Counted from the stretch's first letter, positions 7,543-16,790 are shown. The stretch: 64,000 nt of DNA from Paludibacteraceae bacterium (GCA_024400115.1 JAKSNF010000007.1:1-64000); one strand, 5' to 3'. The notes: generated from the sequence alone by a model not told the origin. Program-made: numbers and translations.

Positions 7543-8661
7543 GTGATTTTGTCCGAACTCAATATATTGAACTATCGCAACATACGCGATGCCTCTTTAT
7601 CCTTCTCGGATAAACTGAATTGTTTTGTGGGGCTCAACGGTCAAGGTAAAACGAATCTCTTGGACGCTATCTACCTCCTTTCGTTTACCAAATCAGCCCT
7701 CTCGCCTACTGATAGTCAAAATATCACCCACGGCGAGGAACTCGCTATGGTTCGTGGCACCTATCTACCATCCACAATCCACAATCCACAATCCACAGAA
7801 ATTATAACTTGTGGCTTGAAGAAAGGCGTGAAGAAACAGTTCCGTCGGGGAGATAAGGATTATAAGCGGTTACTGGATCATATAGGTCTTATTCCGCTGG
7901 TGATGGTCTGTCCTGAGGATGGCGAACTCATTGCCGAAGGTAGTGACGAGCGCCGCCGTTTCTTGGATGTGGTCATTGCGCAATACAATAAACCCTATTT
8001 GGAGACGCTGACACGCTATAATGCCCTTCTTAAACAGCGTAATGCTTTGCTCAAATCTTTAGAGGAACCCCCTACACCTCTACCCCCCTACACCTCTACT
8101 CCCAATGTCGATTTATTGGCTACTTTTGAGGTACAGATGGTGCCGCTGGCGGAGCAGATATACCAAGAGCGGACGGCTTTTGTGGAGCGTTTTATTCCGC
8201 TTTTCCAGGAGATATACAACGAACTGAGCGATGGGCAAGAGACGGTTAGTTTGCGTTATATCAGTCAGTTACAGGACCGTAATTTGGCGGAGGCGTACGA
8301 GCGTACGCGTCAGCGCGATGTGATTCTTGGTTGGACGTCGCAAGGCATTCATAAGGACGAATTAGAGATGCTCTTGGACGGTTATCCGCTCAAGCGGGTA
8401 GGGAGTCAGGGGCAGCAAAAGACCTATCTGCTTGCCATGAAACTGGCACAAGCGGTTAGTTTGGGTAAACCGATCTTATTGTTGGACGATATATTTGATA
8501 AACTGGATGCAGAGCGTGTAGCGCGTATCATTCGTTTGGTTAAGTCCAATCGTTTTGGTCAAATTTTTATCACGGACACCGACCGCCAGCACCTCACCGA
8601 CCTCTTGCAACCCGATGAACAAACGAGAGTCTTCCTTGTAGAAGGAGGAAATGTAAAATAA
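7543..8661 (+). CDS. recF: DNA replication/repair ATPase RecF
   Basis: SMC-like ATPase that loads RecA at single-strand gaps in recombinational repair. The Walker A motif is GLNGQGKTNLLDA (about residues 29-41), the signature motif is in the GSQGQQKTYLLAMKLAQA region and Walker B is PILLLDDIFDKLD. The GTG start at 7543 gives the canonical N-terminus (MILSELNILNYRNI) and there is no room for a leader. Two loop insertions encoded by low-complexity tracts are visible: LPSTIHNPQST (about residues 76-86) and PPTPLPPYTSTPN (about 176-188). The other RecF features look intact, so the protein is probably functional. The response regulator gene starts 4 bp downstream. Confidence 0.95.
   Translation: MILSELNILNYRNIRDASLSFSDKLNCFVGLNGQGKTNLLDAIYLLSFTKSALSPTDSQNITHGEELAMVRGTYLPSTIHNPQSTEIITCGLKKGVKKQFRRGDKDYKRLLDHIGLIPLVMVCPEDGELIAEGSDERRRFLDVVIAQYNKPYLETLTRYNALLKQRNALLKSLEEPPTPLPPYTSTPNVDLLATFEVQMVPLAEQIYQERTAFVERFIPLFQEIYNELSDGQETVSLRYISQLQDRNLAEAYERTRQRDVILGWTSQGIHKDELEMLLDGYPLKRVGSQGQQKTYLLAMKLAQAVSLGKPILLLDDIFDKLDAERVARIIRLVKSNRFGQIFITDTDRQHLTDLLQPDEQTRVFLVEGGNVK
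7765..7798 (+). repeat. In-frame CCACAAT heptamer tract in recF
   Basis: About four tandem heptamers (TCCACAA) encode STIHNPQST within a beta-hairpin loop region of RecF. A near-identical peptide (STILHPQST) is encoded in the GlcD-GlcF gene at 54488-54522. Confidence 0.85.
8070..8104 (+). repeat. In-frame CTACCCC-type tract in recF
   Basis: Two copies of a CCCCCTACACCTCTA unit, 16 bp apart, encode PTPLPPYTSTP. The antisense strand of valS at 38654-38692 carries a closely similar tract that encodes LPPYSSTP in ValS. Confidence 0.8.
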
Positions 8662-8665
8662 AACT

Positions 8666-9835
8666 ATGGCAAAGATATTAGTGGTAGATGATGAGCGGGC
8701 GATTAGGAATACGCTCAAAGAGATTTTAGAGTTTGAAGGCTATACCGTGGACCTCGCCGAAGACGGCAAACAAGGGGTCGCTAAAGCCCTCACGAACGAG
8801 TTTGACCTTATCTATTCGGACGTTAAGATGCCCGAATTAGACGGAATTGACTTGCTTGAGGCTATTCATGATAAGATCAAAGCACCCGTGGTGCTCATCT
8901 CCGGTCACGGAAACATAGAAACGGCAGTAGAAGCCATTAAGAAAGGGGCATGGGACTTCATTGAGAAACCGCTTGACCTCAATCGCCTATTGGTAACGAC
9001 TAAGAACGCCCTTGACCATCAGTCCTTGACCGCTGAATTAGGTCAGACTAAAGAGGCGTTCTCCACCCTAAAAAAGAAAGTCAATGCCAAGTATCAGATG
9101 ATAGGCGAGTCGGAGGGTTGCGCGCGCATACGCGATATAATAAATAAGGTAGCACCTACTGATGCCCGTGTGCTCATTACCGGTGATAACGGTACGGGTA
9201 AGGAGATTGTGGCTCGCATGCTGCATGAGCAATCGGCACGTAAGGACAAGGTGATGGTGGAGGTTAACTGCGCTGCTATTCCGTCCGAACTGATTGAAAG
9301 TGAACTCTTTGGACATATGAAAGGTTCGTTTACGGGAGCCGTCAAGGACAGAGCCGGTAAGTTTGAGCAAGCCGATGGTGGTACGCTGTTCTTAGACGAG
9401 ATAGGCGATATGTCGCTTGCCGCCCAAACAAAAGTGCTGCGCGCATTGCAAGAGAGCGAAGTGACGAGGGTGGGGTCGGATAAACCGATTAAAGTCGATG
9501 TGCGTGTCATTGCGGCTACCAATAAGGATCTGCGCAAGGAGATAGAAGAGGGTCATTTCCGGGAGGACTTATACCATCGCCTCAACGTGATACCGATTCA
9601 TGTGCCATCGCTGGATGAGCGCAAAGAGGACATACCTTTATTAGTGGAGTATTTCGCTAAGCAGGTCTGTGACGAACAGCGTATTGCGGTTAAGACATTT
9701 GATAAAGAAGCGGTCAAAGCCTTGCAAAACCGCACATGGAAAGGTAATATCCGCGAACTGAGAAACGTGGTTGAGCGTCTCATCATCTTATCGGGTTCAA
9801 CAATAACCAAGGAAGATGTGGCATTATTTTGTTAA
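8666..9835 (+). CDS. Sigma-54-type response regulator without C-terminal DNA-binding domain
   Basis: NtrC-like two-component regulator. Residues 1-120 form a receiver with acidic pocket VDDE and phospho-acceptor D52 in YSDVKMP. Residues about 145-380 form the AAA+ sigma-54 activator domain: Walker A TGDNGTGKE, the sigma-54 contact loop as GSFTGA (consensus GAFTGA), Walker B GGTLFLDEIGD and the arginine region FREDLYHRLNV. The protein ends at residue 389, just after NVVERLIILSGSTITKEDVALFC, so the Fis-type helix-turn-helix of classical NtrC (about 450-470 aa) is absent. Such short forms are known in Bacteroidota and would act from solution or through a partner. No histidine kinase gene is nearby. 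Apparently co-transcribed with recF. Confidence 0.9.
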   Translation: MAKILVVDDERAIRNTLKEILEFEGYTVDLAEDGKQGVAKALTNEFDLIYSDVKMPELDGIDLLEAIHDKIKAPVVLISGHGNIETAVEAIKKGAWDFIEKPLDLNRLLVTTKNALDHQSLTAELGQTKEAFSTLKKKVNAKYQMIGESEGCARIRDIINKVAPTDARVLITGDNGTGKEIVARMLHEQSARKDKVMVEVNCAAIPSELIESELFGHMKGSFTGAVKDRAGKFEQADGGTLFLDEIGDMSLAAQTKVLRALQESEVTRVGSDKPIKVDVRVIAATNKDLRKEIEEGHFREDLYHRLNVIPIHVPSLDERKEDIPLLVEYFAKQVCDEQRIAVKTFDKEAVKALQNRTWKGNIRELRNVVERLIILSGSTITKEDVALFC

Positions 9836-9849
9836 AAAACAAAAATAAA

Positions 9850-9881
9850 TTTGTATATATCAAAAAAAAGTTGTAATTTTG
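9850..9881 (+). promoter_or_regulatory. Bacteroidota-type promoter for the two secreted repeat proteins
   Basis: TTTG (9850-9853), 20-bp spacer with the TATATATCAAAAAAAAG A-tract, TAATTTTG (9874-9881). The leader to the ATG at 9955 would be about 70 nt. Confidence 0.85.
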
Positions 9882-9954
9882 CAACCTGAAATGATATTGA
9901 GTTCAGACTCATTATATTTAACCTATTTATTTACTCTAAAAAACTTATTTTTTT

Positions 9955-11121
9955 ATGAAAAAAATTCTTACTTTTGTTCTCGCGGCATTAGCTTCCGTTG
10001 CTACTTTTGCTGGTACTTTATCGTGCGCTGAAGCCGTTGAACTTGCTCAAGGCTTAGAGCCTAACACTCCGTCCGAAGAGGAGTACATCGTTGAGGGTTA
10101 TGTCGTTTCCGTAATCAAATCGACTGCTACCGACTTGCGTTTCTGGATGGCTGATGATGCTAATGCCGAACTCGGCACTTTTGAGGCTTGGGTATGCACG
10201 GGTGACTTGGTTAATAAAGGCGACAAGGTGACTGTTACCGGTAACATCCAATGGTACGTTAACCAAAAAGATGAATCCGACCAAAAAGCAGAAATCTCTG
10301 GTGGTGTAGTAGTTGTCGTTGAACCGGCTCCTATTGATATGAACTATGTAGAGTTTAATTCTGGTGACTTTGAGGGCAAGGGCGTATCTAGTACTGGTGG
10401 TGAAATTTCGGTTACCAAGAATGGTGTGACCGTATATACCAATGCAGGTTTTGGTTCTTCTTATAGCTTGCGCGTGTATAAAAACAAACAATTCAAAATT
10501 TCCGCTGACAGACGTATTGTAAGTATTGCTTTTGAATTCGATAACTACGATGGCGATTATTCTGGTGGTTTAGACCCTGAGGTTTGCGTAGAGGGTACCG
10601 AATGGGAAAACGTTATGGCAACTCAAGGCCGTTTCAAGAAGATATCCGTAACCTTAGGTGATGGTGCTTGCAGTATTGTTCCTCCTGTAGTTGAGACTAT
10701 CACCATTGCTCAAGCATTGGAGATTGGTAACGCTTTAGAAGATGGTGCTAAGACGACCGAGAATTATGTCGTAGAAGCTTTTGTAGTAATGGCATACGAC
10801 TTTGACGAGACTTACAAGAACCAATCGTTCTATATGAGTGACAATCCTACCGCAGAGCGCGGCGATTTCTTTGCTAAATATACGACCGGTGACGTTGTTG
10901 TCAAAGGTGACAAAGTACAAGTCAAAGGTCAAATCGAGAAATACGTGAAGGATGATAAGACCACTATCCAAATCTATAAGGGTGTTGCTACCATCGTTTC
11001 TCATGTAGGTCTGAATGATATTAAGGCTGCCAATAAGGCTAATAAGTTCTTCGATGGCAAACAAGTTGTCTTCGAGGTTAACGGTGTTCAATATAACGTT
11101 TTAGGTAATATCGTAAAATAA
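9955..11121 (+). CDS. Secreted protein with two OB-like domains and short C-terminal tail
   Basis: A signal peptide (MKKILTFVLAALASVATFA) is followed by LSCAEAVELAQGL and an OB-like module ending in VTVTGNIQWYV and EISGGVVVV. A beta-rich middle region comes next (EISVTKNGVTVYTN to KKISVTLGDG), then a second OB-like copy (ITIAQALEIGNALEDG to IYKGVATIV). The C-terminus (KFFDGKQVVFEVNGVQYNVLG) closely matches that of the next gene and resembles the short C-terminal modules of many Bacteroidales exported proteins; whether it is a T9SS signal is uncertain. The function is unknown. Its stop overlaps the ATG of the next gene by 1 nt (TAATG), implying translational coupling. Confidence 0.75.
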   Translation: MKKILTFVLAALASVATFAGTLSCAEAVELAQGLEPNTPSEEEYIVEGYVVSVIKSTATDLRFWMADDANAELGTFEAWVCTGDLVNKGDKVTVTGNIQWYVNQKDESDQKAEISGGVVVVVEPAPIDMNYVEFNSGDFEGKGVSSTGGEISVTKNGVTVYTNAGFGSSYSLRVYKNKQFKISADRRIVSIAFEFDNYDGDYSGGLDPEVCVEGTEWENVMATQGRFKKISVTLGDGACSIVPPVVETITIAQALEIGNALEDGAKTTENYVVEAFVVMAYDFDETYKNQSFYMSDNPTAERGDFFAKYTTGDVVVKGDKVQVKGQIEKYVKDDKTTIQIYKGVATIVSHVGLNDIKAANKANKFFDGKQVVFEVNGVQYNVLGNIVK

Positions 11122-13472
11122 TGAAAAAGATTCTTTCATTGATTATGGCATTGACTCTCGTAATGGGAGTCAATGCTTCATTTACGCCTTTAATGAAGAA
11201 GGCGGTGAAGAACGCTCCTCGCTTGGAGCAAGTACAAAAACAAACGGCTGCTCAACCTGCTACCGTTAAGCATGCCCACAAGAACTTCCGTCACATCGAT
11301 CGTACGGCTATCCGCAAGGCTCCAATGGCTTCTCAAACGGTTATCTTCGCTCCGGCAGATTTTGCGGATCAAGGAGGAGAAGGTGGCAGCTCTGTATCTA
11401 CAACGAAAGACGGAATAACCATTTCTACCGATAAGGGTTGGGGGCATAGAGCGTACAATCAAGACACACAAGAAAATGATGGCGCCCCGGATCAATTCCG
11501 TGTATATACAGGAGGCAAACTGACTATTTCTGCTACTTCTACCATTACGAAAATAGAGTTCCAAGTATCGGAAAGCAAATACGATGGTGGTTTAAGCAGT
11601 CCCTACACGCCGAATGCCACTTCGTGGACGGAGACGATGTCCAAGCAAGCGCGTATCACAGCTATTACGGTTACACTTGGCGAAGGCGGTACTCCCACTC
11701 CTCCCACACCAAGTGGAGATGTAAAGATTACCGGTCTGAACTATGTTGATGCTATATTCTATGCAGACGAAACATACGGTGATTATTGGGCATTTGATTT
11801 CTACAAAGAACTGGATGAGGAAGGTTACATCTTATCCCCGTATGTATATTTTGTTTGCGAAGAGAGTACAACTTCCGGAACCAAGATTGCCGGCACATGG
11901 ACTGCTTACGATGCAGGTTATTTTGCAACGGATGATGAGGAAAGTGGCATATATACCGATGAAGAGGTGCCCGTTGGCAGTTTGACTGTAACTTGCGTTA
12001 GTCAAGGTGTGTATAACTTTGTAGGAAGTTTTGTAGGTACCGATGGTAAGACCTATACATGGACGCTCAATAATATGGAGGTTTATGCATACAATGGCGA
12101 CACCTACGAAGATATTACCTTGACCGATGGTGGCGATGGACCCACTCCTGTAGGCGATACTACCGCTCTAACTATGTTAGACGCTTTTGAGTTTGCTTAC
12201 TATGGCTCGTATAGCACGGAAGGGGCGTATAACTATTCGCTAGTCCTCTATAACTCGCAAGACGAAGAAAACTATGTTCCTCAAGTAGGTCTTGATATCT
12301 ACACCGAAACAAAGGACGAGTTTACAGGTAAGTTCTCAGCCGAAGGCGGTAACTTAGGTCTCGACTATAGTGCTTTCTATCCCACGGCAGATAGCGAGGG
12401 CGAGTCTTTCACAGATGCTTCCGTCACGGTTACGGAAGGTGAGGGTGACGAATTAACGGTGGAAGGTATCTTCACCACAGAGGCTGGTAAAACGTACACT
12501 TTCTCTGTTACCGCAGAACCCTATATCTACGACGCAGAGCATCCTTACGAACCGCAAGAGGTTAAAACCTTCAACTTAACAGCTGTTGAAGGAGAGTTAG
12601 ATGAGACGTATTTCGCTGAATATGGTCTTGTTTATTACTACTTATATATGGAGGATGGTTCGCTTGTTGGTCTCACTTATCGCACTGCCAATGGTACTCA
12701 ACCTAAAGGCACGTTTGCTATCTCGGACGAAGAAGGTGCAGATGCTTTCTTAACGGGAATGGACTACTATGGATATGCTGATGGTAGTTACTATGAGACC
12801 GTAGAAGGTGATGTTTACTACTTTGTTTCCGGTTCGGTTACTTTAGCAACCGACGAACTGGGTAATACTACCATCACCGCCAACGCTACTTCTTGCTACG
12901 GCTCTACCTTTACCGTAACGGGAGTTATCGGTGGCAAACAACCCAGTGGTGACCACACCATCGTTATCGCTGACTATAAGGATGTTAACTTCACCACATT
13001 AGATGGCGCTTACACGGTGGCTTCTGCTGCTAATGGCGGTACCGCTCCTGCCTACAATGAAAATGGTGAGGATCTCCGTCTCTATGCCAAGAACATTTTC
13101 ACGCTGACCAAGAACACCAAGGACGGTCCGATGACGAAAGTGGTATTCAATATCTCCACGAAGGGTCTGACCCGTCAGGCAGAGATTGCCGTTTCTACGG
13201 GTAAGATTGTCGAATACGATATGGATGCCGCTACGGTTACGTGGGAAGGCGAGGCTTCTGAGATTGTCTTCACGGTTGGTGAAAAGAACGTCTATGGTTC
13301 GGACGGTAAGACCAAAGCCGGTCAGTTCGACTTTACTTCCATGGATATTGAGGGCAGTGATTACTCCGCTTTGGATAACATCAATACAGGAGTGAAAGCC
13401 GTTAAGTTCTTCGATGGTAAGCAAGTCATCATCGAACGCAACGGCCGCCAATACAACCTGCTCGGTTTCTAA
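11121..13472 (+). CDS. Large secreted multidomain protein sharing domains with the upstream gene
   Basis: 783-aa exported protein: signal peptide (MKKILSLIMALTLVMGVNA), a Lys/Ala-rich segment (residues about 20-70), a beta domain homologous to the middle of the upstream protein (STTKDGITISTDKGWG to ITAITVTLGEGG), a proline linker (TPTPPTPSGD), then about three related beta domains rich in Tyr, Asp and Glu. A terminal domain (ADYKDVNFTTLDGAYTV) precedes the shared C-terminal tail KFFDGKQVIIERNGRQYNLLG. It is strongly acidic, as is common for surface proteins of gut Bacteroidales. The ligand or function cannot be told. The tail pair suggests the same export or anchoring route for both proteins. 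Confidence 0.75.
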   Translation: MKKILSLIMALTLVMGVNASFTPLMKKAVKNAPRLEQVQKQTAAQPATVKHAHKNFRHIDRTAIRKAPMASQTVIFAPADFADQGGEGGSSVSTTKDGITISTDKGWGHRAYNQDTQENDGAPDQFRVYTGGKLTISATSTITKIEFQVSESKYDGGLSSPYTPNATSWTETMSKQARITAITVTLGEGGTPTPPTPSGDVKITGLNYVDAIFYADETYGDYWAFDFYKELDEEGYILSPYVYFVCEESTTSGTKIAGTWTAYDAGYFATDDEESGIYTDEEVPVGSLTVTCVSQGVYNFVGSFVGTDGKTYTWTLNNMEVYAYNGDTYEDITLTDGGDGPTPVGDTTALTMLDAFEFAYYGSYSTEGAYNYSLVLYNSQDEENYVPQVGLDIYTETKDEFTGKFSAEGGNLGLDYSAFYPTADSEGESFTDASVTVTEGEGDELTVEGIFTTEAGKTYTFSVTAEPYIYDAEHPYEPQEVKTFNLTAVEGELDETYFAEYGLVYYYLYMEDGSLVGLTYRTANGTQPKGTFAISDEEGADAFLTGMDYYGYADGSYYETVEGDVYYFVSGSVTLATDELGNTTITANATSCYGSTFTVTGVIGGKQPSGDHTIVIADYKDVNFTTLDGAYTVASAANGGTAPAYNENGEDLRLYAKNIFTLTKNTKDGPMTKVVFNISTKGLTRQAEIAVSTGKIVEYDMDAATVTWEGEASEIVFTVGEKNVYGSDGKTKAGQFDFTSMDIEGSDYSALDNINTGVKAVKFFDGKQVIIERNGRQYNLLGF

Positions 13473-13473
13473 A

Positions 13474-13540
13474 CTAACTAGAAAACCTAGAAAACCTAGA
13501 AAAACTAGATAGTCTAGATTAGCTAGATTTGCTAGTTGAC
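13474..13540. repeat. Seven CTAG motifs at exact 9-bp spacing
   Basis: CTAG starts at 13478, 13487, 13496, 13505, 13514, 13523 and 13532, every 9 bp, with a degenerating five-base filler (AAAAC, AAAAC, AAAAA, ATAGT, ATTAG, ATTTG). It lies between a stop codon and a terminator. CTAG is usually the rarest tetramer in bacterial genomes, so this is distinctive. Confidence 0.9.
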
Positions 13541-13545
13541 TTTCT

Positions 13546-13579
13546 AAAAAAGCGAAAATTTGACGATTTTCGCTTTTTT
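13546..13579 (+). terminator. Rho-independent terminator
   Basis: A 14-bp stem (AAAAAAGCGAAAAT paired with ATTTTCGCTTTTTT) and a 6-nt loop end the secreted-protein operon just before the pnp promoter. The A/T runs on both sides mean it can act in both directions. Confidence 0.85.
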
Positions 13580-13580
13580 A

Positions 13581-13612
13581 TTTGCATATATGCAAAATTT
13601 TTTGTAATTTTG
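13581..13612 (+). promoter_or_regulatory. Bacteroidota-type promoter for pnp
   Basis: TTTG (13581-13584), 20-bp spacer, TAATTTTG (13605-13612). The -33 box is part of the perfect palindrome TTTGCATATATGCAAA, also seen at 24553-24568. No matching leftward -7 box is present here. The leader would be about 60 nt. Confidence 0.85.
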
Positions 13613-13678
13613 CAGCGACATTTAGGGTCTATAAATTAAATTGGGTGCAAAAGGGCATCCGTAAAACGTTAAATTATT

Positions 13679-16024
13679 ATGAATATCATTACAAAGGAAG
13701 TTAAACTTCCGGATGGTCGAGTTGTTAAACTCGAAACCGGCAAGCTCGCTAAACAAGCTGACGGAGCCGTTATGGCTACCCTCGGCAACACGATGATTCT
13801 TGCCACAGTTTGCAGCGCAAAAGACGCTGTTCCCGGTACCGACTTTATGCCGCTTACCGTTGAGTACAAAGAAAAATACGCAAGCGCAGGTCGCTTCCCC
13901 GGCGGATTCACCCGTCGTGAGGGTAAAGCGTCTGACTACGAGATTCTGATTGCTCGTCTCATTGACCGCGCATTGCGTCCTCTCTTCCCCGCTAATTATC
14001 ACGCCGAGACGTTCGTGAACGTTACGCTTTATTCGGCCGATGGCATTGATATGCCGGAGTCTATCGCCGGTTTAGCTGCCGGTGCAGCTCTCGCTTGCTC
14101 GGATATACCCTTTGAGGGTCCCGTTTCTGAGGTGCGCGTAGCTCGCGTTAATGGTGAGATGGTGATTAACCCCACCTTCGAACAATGCGAACAAGCTGAC
14201 CTCGAACTCATGGTTGCCGCTACGTACGACAATATCATGATGGTTGAAGGTGAGATGAAGGAAGTGCCTGAGAGCGTTATGCTCGAGGCTATCAAAGCCG
14301 CTCACGAGGCTATCAAACCGCAATGTCTCGCTATCAACGAGATGATGAAGGCTTATGGCAAAGAGGTTAAACGCGAATACTGCCACGAGGTCAACGACGA
14401 CGAACTCAAACAAGCCGTTCATGACTTCAGTTATGCTCGCGCTTATGCGCAAGCCACTTCTTCCGATACCGATAAGCATCACCGTGAGGCTATGTTCTCG
14501 CAGATCTGCGAAGACTTCAAGACGGAGAAACTTGACTATATGCAAGCCCGCGCAGAGGCTTTAGGCATTGATGTAGATGAGATTGCCGCTATGGTGGATC
14601 GCTACTACCACGATGTAGAGAAAGAGGCTATGCGTCGCGCTGTGCTCGATGAGGGCAAGCGTCTGGATGGCCGTAAGACCACGGATATTCGTCCTATCTG
14701 GTGCGAGGTAGGTTATCTTCCCGGCCCTCACGGTTCGGCTATCTTCACTCGTGGTGAGACCCAATCGCTCTCTACTTGCACGCTGGGTACCAGCCGTGAC
14801 GAGAAGATGGTGGATGAGGCACTCATTCAAGGTTCAGAGAAGTTCTTACTGCACTATAATTTCCCGCCCTTTGCTACGGGTGAAGCCAAGGCTCAACGCG
14901 GCGTAGGTCGTCGTGAGATTGGTCATGGTAACCTCGCTTGCCGTGCCCTCAAGAACATGGTTCCGGAGGACTTCCCGTACTCGGTACGCGTTGTTTCCGA
15001 TATCCTTGAGTCTAACGGTTCGTCTTCGATGGCTACCGTTTGCGCAGGCTGTTTGGCTCTCATGGACGCCGGTGTACCGTTGAAGAAACCTGTGAGCGGT
15101 ATCGCTATGGGTATGATCTCCGAACTCGTTAACGATAAACTGAACTATAAGATTCTGTCCGATATCCTTGGTGATGAGGATCACTTGGGCGATATGGACT
15201 TCAAGACGACGGGTACCCGTGACGGTCTGACCGCTTGCCAGATGGATATTAAGGTGGATGGTCTAAGTTACGAAGTATTGGAGAACGCTTTGGAACAAGC
15301 GCACCAAGCTCGTATGTTCATCCTCGATAAGATCTGCGAGTGCATGCCCGCTCCGCGTGCTGACCTCAAGCCTCATGCTCCGCGTATCACGTCTTTCTAT
15401 ATTCCGAAGGATATGATTGGTGCTGTCATTGGCCCCGGTGGTAAGATTATTCAAGGTATCCAAGCCGAGACCGGTGCTGTCGTTTCGATTGAAGAAGACG
15501 AGAAGGGCGGTAAGGTGGAAGTAGCTTCCAATAACGGCGAACAGATGGCTGCCGCTATCGCTAAGATCAAGGCTATCGTGGCTATTCCCGAAGTAGGGGA
15601 GAGCTATGAAAGTACCGTTAAGTCGATCATGCCTTACGGTTGCTTCGTTGAGTTCATGCCCGGTAAGGAAGGTCTGCTGCATATCTCTGAGATAGACTGG
15701 AAACGTTTCGATACGATGGAGCAAACGGGTATCAAGGAGGGCGATAAGATTATGATTAAACTCCTTGAGGTTGATCCCAAGACCGGTAAGTTCCGTCTCA
15801 GCGCTAAGGCACTGAAGGAGAAACCCGAAGGCTACGTAGAGCCCGAGCGTCCCAGTCGAGAGCCGCGTAGTGACCGTGGTCCTCGCCCCGGTCGAGAGCC
15901 TCGACACGCAGATAGCCATTCGGACAACCGTGGTCCCCGTCCCGGTCGAGAGCCTCGACACGCAGATAGCCATTCGGATGGTTACAGCGACTTCGAAGGC
16001 GATGGCGCTAAGTTAGAAAAATAA
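13679..16024 (+). CDS. pnp: Polynucleotide phosphorylase
   Basis: 3'-5' exoribonuclease that degrades RNA with phosphate. It has two RNase PH domains (N-terminal from residue 1 with [25 protein letters not shown] split across the first; the second with [13 protein letters not shown]), a KH domain ([16 protein letters not shown], about residues 578-593) and an S1 domain ([19 protein letters not shown]). At 781 aa it is longer than the usual 700-720 aa because of an Arg/Pro/Gly-rich, disordered tail that contains an 18-residue tandem duplication ([17 protein letters not shown]). Such RG-rich tails commonly bind RNA or partner proteins. It has its own promoter and may be co-transcribed with the following barrel protein. 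Confidence 0.97.
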   Translation: MNIITKEVKLPDGRVVKLETGKLAKQADGAVMATLGNTMILATVCSAKDAVPGTDFMPLTVEYKEKYASAGRFPGGFTRREGKASDYEILIARLIDRALRPLFPANYHAETFVNVTLYSADGIDMPESIAGLAAGAALACSDIPFEGPVSEVRVARVNGEMVINPTFEQCEQADLELMVAATYDNIMMVEGEMKEVPESVMLEAIKAAHEAIKPQCLAINEMMKAYGKEVKREYCHEVNDDELKQAVHDFSYARAYAQATSSDTDKHHREAMFSQICEDFKTEKLDYMQARAEALGIDVDEIAAMVDRYYHDVEKEAMRRAVLDEGKRLDGRKTTDIRPIWCEVGYLPGPHGSAIFTRGETQSLSTCTLGTSRDEKMVDEALIQGSEKFLLHYNFPPFATGEAKAQRGVGRREIGHGNLACRALKNMVPEDFPYSVRVVSDILESNGSSSMATVCAGCLALMDAGVPLKKPVSGIAMGMISELVNDKLNYKILSDILGDEDHLGDMDFKTTGTRDGLTACQMDIKVDGLSYEVLENALEQAHQARMFILDKICECMPAPRADLKPHAPRITSFYIPKDMIGAVIGPGGKIIQGIQAETGAVVSIEEDEKGGKVEVASNNGEQMAAAIAKIKAIVAIPEVGESYESTVKSIMPYGCFVEFMPGKEGLLHISEIDWKRFDTMEQTGIKEGDKIMIKLLEVDPKTGKFRLSAKALKEKPEGYVEPERPSREPRSDRGPRPGREPRHADSHSDNRGPRPGREPRHADSHSDGYSDFEGDGAKLEK
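15875..15979 (+). repeat. 54-bp tandem duplication in the pnp tail
   Basis: Two copies starting at 15875 and 15929, nearly identical at the DNA level, encode [17 protein letters not shown] twice. It adds 18 codons, so the frame is kept. Confidence 0.9.
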
Positions 16025-16065
16025 CATTCAACAAATTATTTAATTAATCAAAAATTTTAAAAAGT

Positions 16066-16671
16066 ATGAAAAAAATTTTTTTATCTCTCGCTATGGTAGC
16101 AATGTCTGCTGTAGCCGTTAATGCTCAGTTCTTAATTGGTGGTTCATTAGGAATGAATGTTAACAATGAAACAAAGTTAACGAACTTTAGTATGTCTGCT
16201 GTACCTACCTTTGGTTATGCTATTAATGAAAACTGGGAAGTGGGTGCCTGTGTTCTTCTCGGTGGCGGTGTTAGAAACACGACTTCTACTATTAGCTTTT
16301 ATGATGAAGAACTTATGCAGTATGTGCCTAAATCCGTAGAGGAGAAATTTAAATCATTCAATTGGGCATTTGAACCTTATGCACGTTATTACTTCTTCAA
16401 TCGTAACAATTGGAAAGTTGGTATCGAAGGAATTGGTAGTGTTGGAGGTAGCTTACCTATTGGCGTTGAAGGCGCTGGTATGTCCGTTACATGGGGACTC
16501 AATTTCATGCCTGTTGTTACCTACAGCCCGAAAGAGCATTGGGTGCTGATTGCTTCTTGTGGATTCTTAGGCATTGGTGTGAATGGTGTTGAGAAGAGTT
16601 GTGACTTTGGCTTGAACGTAATGAACGGCGGAGCCAGCCAAATTGGTTTAGGTTTTGCTTACATGTTCTAA
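16066..16671 (+). CDS. Outer-membrane beta-barrel protein (porin family, unknown function)
   Basis: 201 aa: a signal peptide cut near VNAQF (residues 1-20), then amphipathic beta strands with alternating residues and many Gly/aromatics (FLIGGSLGMNV, FEPYARYYFF, WKVGIEGIGSVGG) and a C-terminal strand ending in Phe (QIGLGFAYMF), the usual outer-membrane assembly signal. Its size fits a small 8-strand barrel of the OmpA/OmpX-like type. No promoter is visible in the 41-bp gap after pnp, so it is probably read from the pnp transcript. A strong terminator follows. Confidence 0.8.
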   Translation: MKKIFLSLAMVAMSAVAVNAQFLIGGSLGMNVNNETKLTNFSMSAVPTFGYAINENWEVGACVLLGGGVRNTTSTISFYDEELMQYVPKSVEEKFKSFNWAFEPYARYYFFNRNNWKVGIEGIGSVGGSLPIGVEGAGMSVTWGLNFMPVVTYSPKEHWVLIASCGFLGIGVNGVEKSCDFGLNVMNGGASQIGLGFAYMF

Positions 16672-16714
16672 ACGTTAAAGTATAAAAACACCTTAACAGC
16701 CTTTGTGCTGTGTT

Positions 16715-16757
16715 TAAATGCGCTTTTTTTGTCAATTTGACAGAAAAGCGCATTTTT
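16715..16757 (+). terminator. Rho-independent terminator with long stem
   Basis: A 12-bp stem (AAATGCGCTTTT paired with AAAAGCGCATTT) with a GTCAATTTGAC sub-hairpin in its loop and a T run. It closes the pnp-barrel unit and lies directly before the tRNA promoter. Confidence 0.85.
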
Positions 16758-16758
16758 A

Positions 16759-16790
16759 TTTGCACATGTCAGAAAAAAGTTGTAATTTTG
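16759..16790 (+). promoter_or_regulatory. Bacteroidota-type promoter for tRNA-Ala
   Basis: TTTG (16759-16762), 20-bp spacer, TAATTTTG (16783-16790). The predicted start is about 25 nt upstream of the tRNA. Confidence 0.85.
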
